A DNA stretch of 26,682 nucleotides from a virus. The notes beneath the pieces are model-generated. The model was not told the DNA's origin. It made no database searches and saw nothing but the letters and a program-made list of their open reading frames with translations. The position numbers were made by a program, and so were the translations under genes. Location of the stretch: positions 1-26,682 of IMG/VR virus record IMGVR_UViG_3300044998_000750; one strand, 5' to 3'. Shown one piece after another: positions 21,807-26,682 of this stretch. The first letter of the stretch is position 1, and each line of letters starts with the position of its first letter.

Positions 21807-21910
21807 TTGTTACCTTTTTGGGACGCTTGTTTTTGTCAAGCGAACTCCGATTTATTTTACCCGATACACCCTTGGTCCGTCTAGGCTTTTTTCTACCGCA
21901 GCAAGCCATG
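21767..21910 (-). pseudogene. Small basic protein frame broken by a 4-bp repeat
   Basis: ATG 21910 has one of the best ribosome-binding sites in the window (AAGGAGG, four bases spacing), yet its frame stops after five codons. The sequence right after the start has TTGC twice in tandem. Dropping one copy opens a 45-codon frame, MACGRKKPRRTKG and onward, highly basic and then Gln-rich, ending inside the helicase gene at about 21767. Either a real small gene was lost by slippage, or the site belongs to a 5-codon leader peptide for the helicase. The evidence is the strong site and the sensible restored frame. Confidence 0.35.
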
Positions 21911-21924
21911 TATCCTCCTTATTT

Positions 21925-22218
21925 ATGTGCGAATACCCTCTTACTATAGATAGTCAACAGATTGTCGCAACTCCACGAAAACTTAAAGCCGTTTGGTCTT
22001 ATGAGGCCGCTCAAGACTTACGGCAATTTCACAATATAGACGCCGAAGCGGAGTTGACCAAGGTTCTTGCCAAAGAATTACAAGCGGAAATCGACCGAGA
22101 AATTCTTGAGGATTTGAAAAGTGCCGCTCAAAAGGGTCAAGAAACAGAACAAAAAGTCATCAGTGGCAAAATTAAGAGAAAGAAAGTCAAAGTCACTTGG
22201 AATTCTTTATTTGATTAG
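21925..22218 (+). CDS. gp23-type major capsid protein fragment, 97 aa
   Basis: From ATG 21925 the protein reads PLTIDSQQIVATPRKLKAVW, then AAQDLRQFHNIDAEAELTKV and ELQAEIDREILEDL. This matches the conserved segment of T4 gp23-family major capsid proteins (in T4: TRALKAEFTIELAQDLKAVHG, DADAELSNIL, LEINREV). Only this segment is present; a capsid protein has 450-520 residues. There is no good ribosome-binding site for this strand. It may be a relic of a duplicated or displaced capsid gene, or a small decoy or assembly factor. It is convergent with the next gene and overlaps its end by 4 bases. Confidence 0.6.
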   Translation: MCEYPLTIDSQQIVATPRKLKAVWSYEAAQDLRQFHNIDAEAELTKVLAKELQAEIDREILEDLKSAAQKGQETEQKVISGKIKRKKVKVTWNSLFD

Positions 22219-22550
22219 CAACGTCTCAGAGCTTCGTTTGCAAGTATTTTTAGATTTTCGTAATAAGCTGTTGCTAAATCAACAGCTTCTTGGTGAGTGC
22301 ATAATTCCTCTTCGTTATAATAAGAGTTTAGAGTATCCTGATAAAGAGGAACTATCAGCCCACCAGTTTGGTAGCCGGATTGCAAAATCACTTTTTTGAT
22401 TGCAATTTTTTCCAAAACACCACGGACGGCTTTATACCGTAGAAAAACGATGGAATTCTCACCGAATTTATAGGTGTAATAAGCTGAAAATTTGACACGG
22501 GCACATCCGTAAAGACTGATCCCGCCTGTTGCTGTGTATTGGATTGCCAT
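22215..22550 (-). CDS. Hypothetical protein, 111 aa
   Basis: From ATG 22550, which gives the compact product MAIQYTATGGISLYG onward; the longer frame to 22646 would run into the opposite promoter. The sequence alternates strands and helices (FLRYKAVRGVLEKIAIKKV, then PLYQDTLNSYYNEEELC, then AVDLATAYYENL). It is not recognised. It could be a small virion or neck-type protein, but nothing decides that. It is a lone minus-strand gene between two plus-strand genes. Confidence 0.6.
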   Translation of the reverse strand: MAIQYTATGGISLYGCARVKFSAYYTYKFGENSIVFLRYKAVRGVLEKIAIKKVILQSGYQTGGLIVPLYQDTLNSYYNEEELCTHQEAVDLATAYYENLKILANEALRRC

Positions 22551-22583
22551 ACTTCTATTTAGTTCCTTCCTGAAGGTTTCCTC

Positions 22584-22612
22584 TTTACAGACATTTCTTT
22601 TCGTGGTAACAT
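22584..22612 (+). promoter_or_regulatory. Promoter for the 285-aa gene
   Basis: TTTACA (22584-22589), 17 bases, TAACAT (22607-22612), with GTGG immediately before the -10. The same GTGG-(-10) layout occurs at 14613 and 23603, which suggests a shared phage-used promoter class. Confidence 0.6.
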
Positions 22613-22657
22613 TCGGCTGGATTGACAATTCCCCCGGCTTGCACAAGGAGTCATTGC

Positions 22658-23515
22658 TTGAATACCTATCTGAAACTCGACTCGATTACCGTCTCTTTCC
22701 GTGATGAAAGTGGTAGATTGTGTTCTTTGCGAAAAGCGAAGAACTACAAGAGGGAACGGCCAAAGTCTTGGAACGATCAAGACTTTTATCTGGTTGTTCA
22801 TGCTGATGGCGAAGCCTATGTGAATATTGAGGGCGATGGGGCCGTCATCTTGAATGAAGAGTCCGCTGGCAACCTTCCTTTGAAGGATGTGCCACTCAAG
22901 AAGGCCACAAATAAGTTCGTCGTTACCTCGAATGGGAAAATTTATACTTTCACCGTTCATTTGGTGACGGTCAAGGCATCCCAAAATGCCGACGAACCGG
23001 AATCTGGAACTAGAGCAATTTCTTACAATAATGAAGATGATTGCTGGGTCTTTGACGACTTGGGCTTCTTCCAATCCATGTTCTGGCTCTTCTCGGACGC
23101 ATATCAAGAGGAAGATTATCGAGAAGAATTCTCGATTGAGGGCGTGAGAGAAGATCAATTCGAGCAGCCCCCTTTTGAGCAAGAGGGAGTCGAACAAGAC
23201 CAAGGGCAGGGTCAGGTCGAACAGGATCAAGATTTGAGTTTGGCCGGGGAATCCGAAAAATCTGGCGAACCTTCCGTGGCCGAAACCGTCTATAACAGCA
23301 ATCCTGAGCCGACGCATCATTCGACTCCCGAACCGACGCACTATTCGGCACCGGAACCAACCCATTACAGTCCACCGGCTTACGAACCGAGCCATCACAG
23401 TTACAGCGATCATTCCAGCCATTCTTACGACAGCGGAAGCAGTGGCGGTTATGACAGTGGAAGTTCCTGTGACAGTGGCGGCGGGTGTGATGGGGGCGGT
23501 GGCGGCGGCGACTGA
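22658..23515 (+). CDS. Unknown protein with acidic middle and Pro/Ser/Gly-rich tail
   Basis: Start TTG 22658 is preceded by AAGGAG at 7 bases; no ATG fits. The 285 residues fall in three parts. Residues 1-115 form a beta-rich domain (LKLDSITVSF, then DFYLVVHADGEAYVNIEGDG). Residues 116-200 are acidic with Glu/Gln runs. The tail has four PEPTH/YEPSH-type repeats, then Ser-His-Tyr-rich and finally Gly-rich sequence with two separated Cys. There is no signal peptide. The tail resembles low-complexity secreted or surface tails seen in many bacteria. Function unknown. The long frame on the opposite strand here is a shadow of the repeats. Confidence 0.7.
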   Translation: MNTYLKLDSITVSFRDESGRLCSLRKAKNYKRERPKSWNDQDFYLVVHADGEAYVNIEGDGAVILNEESAGNLPLKDVPLKKATNKFVVTSNGKIYTFTVHLVTVKASQNADEPESGTRAISYNNEDDCWVFDDLGFFQSMFWLFSDAYQEEDYREEFSIEGVREDQFEQPPFEQEGVEQDQGQGQVEQDQDLSLAGESEKSGEPSVAETVYNSNPEPTHHSTPEPTHYSAPEPTHYSPPAYEPSHHSYSDHSSHSYDSGSSGGYDSGSSCDSGGGCDGGGGGGD

Positions 23516-23555
23516 AAAAAGCTGGGAGTAGATTTTCGGCAACCGTATTGTGGGT

Positions 23556-23587
23556 GTCCCCGCCGAAAAAAAGTTGGCGGGGACTTT
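23556..23587 (+). terminator. Terminator-like hairpin after the 285-aa gene
   Basis: A 9-bp GC-rich stem GTCCCCGCC/GGCGGGGAC (23556-23564, 23576-23584) is followed by only three T. It ends at the -35 box of the next promoter, so the two units are insulated from each other. Confidence 0.6.
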
Positions 23588-23612
23588 ACAACGCCGAAAA
23601 TTGTGGTAGAAT
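23585..23612 (+). promoter_or_regulatory. Promoter driving the structured RNA
   Basis: TTTACA (23585-23590), 16 bases, TAGAAT (23607-23612), with GTGG before the -10. The first good ATG in a gene frame is at 23871, leaving a leader of about 250 bases that contains the hairpins and terminator described next. Confidence 0.6.
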
Positions 23613-23742
23613 GCTAAGCAGACACGGGAAAAGAAAAATTTCCTTGAAAAAAATTCGTGAGAACACTACTATAGTGTTACACAAGAATAAAAGGTGCAAA
23701 CGTGGACAAGTTCTTCTATCAGCTTAGCAGTTTATCATCCTC

Positions 23743-23819
23743 GTTGCTATTTAGCAACGTCTGGGGAGGCTGCGTCCGCTGATAAGGGACGAAGACGGGT
23801 TCAAACCCCGGTAGCCACC
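23743..23819 (+). tRNA. tRNA-Ile(GAU)-like sequence, divergent or decayed
   Basis: A cloverleaf can be drawn. The acceptor stem is 23743-23749/23812-23818 (6 of 7 pairs). The D stem has four pairs with a long 13-base loop containing GG. The anticodon arm has loop CTGATAA (anticodon GAT at 23781-23783; top pair G-G). The T arm has loop TTCAAAC and 4 of 5 pairs. Three mismatched pairs and the large D loop make a working tRNA doubtful. The 3' half also pairs perfectly with the terminator arm downstream, so the two folds exclude each other. Confidence 0.3.
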
Positions 23820-23858
23820 CAGAAGCTAAACAGCTAGGGTTGCTACCGGGGTTTTTTT
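23804..23858 (+). terminator. Strong rho-independent terminator
   Basis: A 12-bp perfect stem (23804-23815/23842-23853) is extended by ACCC/GGGT and AGCT/AGCT inside, then seven T (23852-23858). It is the strongest terminator signal in the window and stands 12 bases before the ATG of the S24-like gene, so it could act as a switch for that gene. Confidence 0.85.
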
Positions 23859-24046
23859 ATTGGAATAAACATGGCTTGGGCCACACAATATATCGAAAAA
23901 CTCCGCAAAGGCGAAACAGTGAGTTTTCGTCCGAGGGGAAGTTCGATGAAGGGTTGAAAACAGTTGCCAGAAAATCTCACAAAATCTGACTTTTTCTAAA
24001 TGAAAATTGTAGTTATGATACTACATATAAAGAGAGGAAACACATT

Positions 24047-24241
24047 ATGTTGAGCCGAAAGATCGTCAAAGTAACCAAAACCGAGTTTGAAACAGCAGAT
24101 GGAACTGTCCATCCTATGATGTTTGAACTCGATGAAATCCCCACAGTTGAGGAGTTTCAGAAACAATACGATGAATGGCTTCATGTGTTCCGTGAAAAGG
24201 AACTATTGGAGAATGAACCAGAAATTGTTAAGCATCGGTAA
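24047..24241 (+). CDS. Small accessory protein of the IS607-type element, 64 aa
   Basis: It has GAGAGGAAAC before ATG 24047. The protein is acidic: a beta-strand start (KIVKVTKTEFETADGTV), then DEIPTVEEFQKQYDEWLHV, a helical second half. There is no DNA-binding motif. It overlaps the tnpA start by 29 bases and so is translated just ahead of it. Most IS607 elements have only tnpA and tnpB, so this may be an added regulator or a coupling leader. Function unknown. Confidence 0.6.
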   Translation: MLSRKIVKVTKTEFETADGTVHPMMFELDEIPTVEEFQKQYDEWLHVFREKELLENEPEIVKHR

Positions 24242-24863
24242 AGCCGCAGACCTACTCGGAGTCCATATAAACACTCTGAGAACTTGGGATGATGAAGGTA
24301 AACTGGAAGCAGTCAAGACTTGTGGGAATCACCGCAGGTATCGCCTAACCGACATCCAGAAACTCTGTGGCGAACACCAAGAACAGAAAAAGAAAGATAC
24401 TGTTCGAGTTGGAACTTACTGTAGAGTAAGTTCACATGAACAGAAGCAAAAAGGCGACCTTGAACGACAGAACGGGCGTGTCTTGGCTTATTGTGTCAAG
24501 CAAGGCTACCATGTCGTCAAGTCGTTTGAGGAAGTCGGGTCGGGCATGTGTGACACCCGATCCAAACTACAACAACTGTTCAAGCTGGTTTCTAACAAAG
24601 AGATTGACAAGGTTGTAGTCGAACACAAAGATCGCTTGACTCGCTTCAACTTTGAGTTTTTGAACCAGTTTTTTGCCAGCCATGATGTTGAAGTTGAATG
24701 GATTGGTGAAGTTCTTGGAAAGACTTATGAGGCAGAGCTTGTCGAAGACATGCTTTCACTCATGTCTTCATTTAGTAATCGAATCTATGGTCGCAGAAGT
24801 GCCGAGATAAAGAAGCAAAGGAAGTTATTGGAACAACAGAAGCAGGAGGCAACTGCATGTTGA
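24213..24863 (+). CDS. tnpA: IS607-type serine recombinase transposase
   Basis: A 216-residue protein from ATG 24213. The longer frame upstream duplicates the accessory gene's region and is not expected. Residues 4-55 form a MerR-like winged HTH (LLSIGKAADLLGVHINTLRTW, shown only in part). The serine recombinase domain follows with YCRVSSHEQ (S73 catalytic) and KVVVEHKDRLTRF with the active-site arginines. This N-terminal HTH order is diagnostic of IS607 against large serine integrases. It cuts at GG/GG dinucleotides and rejoins through a covalent Ser-DNA link. The start lies very close to GGAGA, so coupling with the upstream gene is likely. The stop overlaps tnpB. Confidence 0.9.
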   Translation: MNQKLLSIGKAADLLGVHINTLRTWDDEGKLEAVKTCGNHRRYRLTDIQKLCGEHQEQKKKDTVRVGTYCRVSSHEQKQKGDLERQNGRVLAYCVKQGYHVVKSFEEVGSGMCDTRSKLQQLFKLVSNKEIDKVVVEHKDRLTRFNFEFLNQFFASHDVEVEWIGEVLGKTYEAELVEDMLSLMSSFSNRIYGRRSAEIKKQRKLLEQQKQEATAC

Positions 24864-26071
24864 TCCAACGAGGATACAAAACAGAACTCGACCCAAACAA
24901 TAAGCAAAGAACCTTGTTGTTGAAGAACGCTGGTGCAGCAAGATACGCCTATAATTGGGGTCTGAAAATCAAGCAGCAGGCGATGCAGAACAAGACCAAG
25001 TTGCCGACCGCTGTGGATTTGCACAGAGAGATCAACAAACTCAAAAAGACTGATATTCCGTGGGCGTATGAATGCAGCAAGTGCAGTTTTCAAGAGGCAT
25101 TACGGAATCTGGACAGTGCCTTCAAGCACTTCTTTCGCAAGTGCAAATTGAAGAAAGAAGGCAAGTTCAATGGCAAAGTTGGCTTCCCCAAGAAAAAGGT
25201 CAAAAAGAAAAGCATCGGTAGTTTTCGCTTGACTGGATCAATCAAAGTCTTTGAGTCTCATGTTCAACTACCAAAAATTGGCAAGATCAGACTCAAGGAA
25301 CATGGCTACATCCCAACTAACGCCAAGATACTCAGTGCTGTTGTGAGCGAACATACAGGACGATGGTTTGTTTCGGTCCAAGTTGAAGAACAACTGCCTG
25401 AAGCAACAGTCAAAGAGAAATGTTCAGTAGGCGTTGATCTTGGAATCAAAACATTGGCTATGCCGAGTAGAGGCGAGCCATTTGAAAATCCCAAAGCACT
25501 CAAGAAGAACTTAAAGAAAATCAAGCGATTGGGAAGATGGGTTAGCCGAAAAGAAAAAGGCAAGAAGAACAGAAAGAAAGCAGCAAGACGATTGGGTAAG
25601 CTCCATTACAGGATTGCTTGCATCAGGAAAGATACATTACATAAGATCACAAGTGAATTGACGAAAACCAAGTCGAGGATCGTGATTGAGGATTTGAATG
25701 TGTCTGGAATGTTGAAAAACCATTGTCTTGCTCAAGCCATTCAGGATGTAGGTCTGTACGAGTTCAGACGGCAACTTGAATACAAAGGAAGTTGGTATGG
25801 GTGTGAGATCGTCAAAGCTGATCGTTTCTTCCCATCTAGCAAGAAGTGTTCCAAGTGCGGCAATATCAAGAACGGCTTGAAGTTGTCAGACAGAACATAC
25901 AGGTGTGATTGTTGTGGCTTGGTGATTGACCGAGACTTTAATGCAGCGATCAACCTTGAGAATTATAGTACCGATAGTTCGTCGGGAACTGGCAGTAATG
26001 CCAACGCCTTTGGAGAGGGAAGCTCTGGCTTTGCTCATGCGAGTAGAGTGAAACTACCTTCGTTGAATTAG
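24857..26071 (+). CDS. tnpB: TnpB RNA-guided nuclease of the IS607-type element
   Basis: 404 residues, close in length and motif positions to ISDra2 TnpB. RuvC-I is VGVDLGIKTL (D194), RuvC-II is VIEDLNVSGM (E278) and RuvC-III is IDRDFNAAIN (D360). The zinc ribbon is C331-x2-C334 and C350-x2-C353. The N-terminal bridge contains long Lys-rich helices, and the tail SSGTGSNANAFGEGSS is typical of TnpB ends that overlap the guide-RNA gene. All catalytic residues are intact. The start codon overlaps the tnpA stop (24857-24863). The guide would be the host bases after the right GG, starting TAAAGTTGAA. It differs from both other TnpBs in the window. Confidence 0.92.
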   Translation: MLIQRGYKTELDPNNKQRTLLLKNAGAARYAYNWGLKIKQQAMQNKTKLPTAVDLHREINKLKKTDIPWAYECSKCSFQEALRNLDSAFKHFFRKCKLKKEGKFNGKVGFPKKKVKKKSIGSFRLTGSIKVFESHVQLPKIGKIRLKEHGYIPTNAKILSAVVSEHTGRWFVSVQVEEQLPEATVKEKCSVGVDLGIKTLAMPSRGEPFENPKALKKNLKKIKRLGRWVSRKEKGKKNRKKAARRLGKLHYRIACIRKDTLHKITSELTKTKSRIVIEDLNVSGMLKNHCLAQAIQDVGLYEFRRQLEYKGSWYGCEIVKADRFFPSSKKCSKCGNIKNGLKLSDRTYRCDCCGLVIDRDFNAAINLENYSTDSSSGTGSNANAFGEGSSGFAHASRVKLPSLN

Positions 26072-26332
26072 GAATCAAATGCAAAATACTCATTGTGAGA
26101 TTTTGGTAGATTTTGAGGAACGGTAAAGTTGAATCCGGGCAGTTATGCACGGTTGCTCCTGTAAAGGGCGAACTTGCGGTTGGCGATATTGTCTTATGTA
26201 AAGTTGGCGGAAGCCAGTATTTACATTTGATTAAAGCTATCCAAGGAAAAAGATACCAAATCGGCAACAACCGGGGCGGTATCAATGGATGGATTGGACT
26301 GAATTCGATCTTTGGCAAATTGGTAGAAATAA

Positions 26333-26587
26333 ATGACTGAGAATACGGATAAAGGCGTATTGTCGGACGTTCTTCCTCTGGACTTGTTTAAGCCCAAGTC
26401 CATTCCGAGCCTATCTGAGCAAGAAATTTCTCAGTTGGCGAAGGATTTGGCGACTAATTTGGTCTTTACGGAAGCTAGGCAACTGTTGGTTTGTTGCACC
26501 GCTTTGCTAAAGCGGCCCGGTCTAAACCCCGGTGAGGGTTCGATTCCCTTGCTCTCCGCTTACACAGATGAAGGGCGTTCCCCTTAA
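26333..26587 (+). CDS. Hypothetical protein overlapping a tRNA gene
   Basis: It starts with an ATGACTGA overlap on the stop of the S24-like gene, so it belonged to that operon. The first 45 residues are acidic and helical (LSDVLPLDLF, SEQEISQLAKDLATNL). The last 38 codons (26470 on) coincide with tRNA-Ser and are probably not authentic coding: the Cys- and Pro-rich sequence there is what a tRNA gives when read through. The gene may have been truncated when the tRNA arrived, or may end by chance in it. Function unknown. Confidence 0.45.
   Translation: MTENTDKGVLSDVLPLDLFKPKSIPSLSEQEISQLAKDLATNLVFTEARQLLVCCTALLKRPGLNPGEGSIPLLSAYTDEGRSP
26470..26558 (+). tRNA. tRNA-Ser(GCU), acceptor stem one base short
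   Basis: The anticodon stem CCGCT/AGCGG has loop TTGCTAA (anticodon GCT at 26506-26508). The long variable arm CCGG...CCGG is typical of serine tRNAs. The D arm is GCAAC/GTTGC with TTGG in the loop; the T arm has loop TTCGATT. The 3' acceptor strand GCTCTCC expects GGAGAGC at the 5' end, but GGAAGC is present: one G is missing and a C bulges. CCA is not encoded. It would read AGC and AGU codons if functional. Confidence 0.7.
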
Positions 26588-26666
26588 ATGAGAAATTGGC
26601 ATCGAGGGCCAGTGAGTCGCAAGACGAAGGGCCGGGGTTATGTGGGTTCGAGTCCCATCGCCTTTC
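26571..26666 (+). tRNA. tRNA-like sequence, unusual core
   Basis: The acceptor AAGGGCG/CGCCTTT (one G-U pair, extended by one more pair) and a perfect T arm with loop TTCGAGT are clear. An anticodon-like arm TTGGC/GCCAG with loop ATCGAGG would give CGA (Ser). However, no D stem can be drawn, and 29 bases separate the anticodon arm from the T arm. CCCC/GGGG (26580-26583, 26634-26637) may form a stem instead. It may be a degenerate tRNA or a tRNA mimic; the identity is not secure. Confidence 0.35.
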
Positions 26667-26682
26667 CTCTGTGTATTTTACA

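Larger units (their letters stand above)
23619..23858 (+). ncRNA. Candidate small structured RNA or leader, about 240 nt
   Basis: It lies between a promoter and a strong terminator with no convincing gene; a 25-codon GTG frame at 23702 is the only candidate. Stems seen: AACACTA/TAGTGTT near 23657-23674, 23742-23748/23753-23759, 23758-23762/23793-23797 enclosing 23773-23777/23787-23791, then the terminator arm. This could be a standalone RNA or a terminator-controlled leader of the S24-like gene at 23871. It matches no riboswitch class I know. Confidence 0.45.
23954..26123 (+). mobile_element. IS607-family element (serine transposase plus TnpB)
   Basis: The element is about 2.17 kb, flanked by GG on both sides (23952-23953 and 26122-26123), the dinucleotide core used by IS607 serine transposases. 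It has no terminal inverted repeats. The order is a small 64-codon gene, tnpA and tnpB, all overlapping and on the plus strand. The leader before the first gene has TATGATACTACATATAAAG, similar to sequences preceding the first gene of element 2 and tnpB of element 1. It appears complete and potentially mobile. Its removal restores the host gene exactly. Confidence 0.88.
23871..26340 (+). pseudogene. S24/LexA-like peptidase domain gene interrupted by an IS607-type element
   Basis: The 5' part (23871-23953) encodes IEKLRKGETVSFRPRGSSMKG, and the 3' part (26124-26340) resumes with KVESGQLCTV and GDIVLCKV, ending GKLVEIND. Joined at the GG pair present on both sides, they give exactly 300 nt (99 residues) with a continuous RGSSMKGKVESGQL. 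The GSSM serine motif and the later HLIKAIQGKRYQIGNN with a lysine resemble the Ser-Lys pair of LexA, UmuD and signal-peptidase folds, without a DNA-binding domain. It may be a small self-processing or regulatory protein. The insertion falls just after the catalytic Ser motif and inactivates it. Its stop overlaps the next gene's start. Confidence 0.8.

Noticed and set aside
22559-23542. 327-codon minus-strand frame opposite the 285-residue gene
   Set aside because: Its Arg/Met/Val-rich start mirrors the Ser/Gly/Pro repeats of the sense protein; no start signal.
23702-23779. 25-codon GTG frame (VDKFFYQLSS...) in the RNA leader
   Set aside because: Has an AAGGTG upstream but overlaps the stable hairpins and has no recognised product; kept only as a possible leader peptide.
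1-26682. CRISPR array
   Set aside because: No regularly spaced repeats of 20-40 bp were seen; the repeats present are short tandem duplications and element ends.

Overview
The window looks like part of a large double-stranded DNA tailed phage, or a phage-derived replicon. Genes are tightly packed, often with ATGA or TGATG overlaps, and sit in short opposing strand blocks. Several genes belong to a T4-like repertoire: the N-terminus of a gp41/DnaB-type helicase, a UvsW-like helicase, a fragment of gp23-type major capsid protein, an RNA ligase beside a polynucleotide-kinase-like enzyme, and tRNA genes. The DNA polymerase is family A, so it is not a close T4 relative. The host is not certain. 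A secreted Cys-rich miniprotein and a prepilin-type protein hint at a Planctomycetota-like host, but this is inference only.

Layout. 1-4004 (minus): family A DNA polymerase, a sigma-like protein, a GT8-like glycosyltransferase, a Nudix hydrolase and the helicase start. 4005-4635: no gene, but many stem-loops, a candidate structured RNA. 4636-6534 (plus): two unknown proteins and a glycosyltransferase-like gene broken by a 14-bp tandem duplication. 6523-9584 (minus): an unknown gene, aspartate carbamoyltransferase (pyrB), a membrane-anchored thioredoxin, a SLOG-type protein and a small protein. 9628-18642 (plus): two small proteins, an amidinotransferase split by a TnpB element, a histidine phosphatase, a second TnpB element with a ribbon-helix-helix gene, a frameshifted RNA ligase, a prepilin-like protein, a P-loop kinase, a small membrane protein, an unknown protein, an M50 protease, a ParB-like protein and a Cys-rich secreted protein. 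18645-21806 (minus): HNH nuclease, methyltransferase-like protein, PD-(D/E)XK-like protein, an unknown protein and the UvsW-like helicase. 21925-26682: gp23 fragment, unknown proteins, a structured/tRNA-like RNA with a strong terminator, an S24/LexA-like gene split by an IS607-family element, tRNA-Ser(GCU) and a second tRNA-like sequence.

Two themes stand out. First, three tnpB-bearing elements of three different lineages lie within 16 kb. Two share covarying RNA-like ends and lack a tyrosine transposase; one is a complete IS607-type unit with a serine transposase. Two of the three interrupt recognisable genes. Second, exact short tandem duplications of 19, 14, 16 and probably 4 bp recur. Three of them break reading frames that become sensible when one copy is removed. 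With a 1-base loss in the RNA ligase and a 1-base gap in a tRNA acceptor stem, this means either real decay or phase-variation-like slippage, or systematic assembly error. That must be settled before any broken gene is taken as biological.

Functionally the intact genes cover replication and recombination (polymerase, two helicases), nucleotide metabolism (PyrB, Nudix), RNA repair (kinase plus damaged ligase), redox and membrane proteolysis (thioredoxin, M50) and small nucleases.
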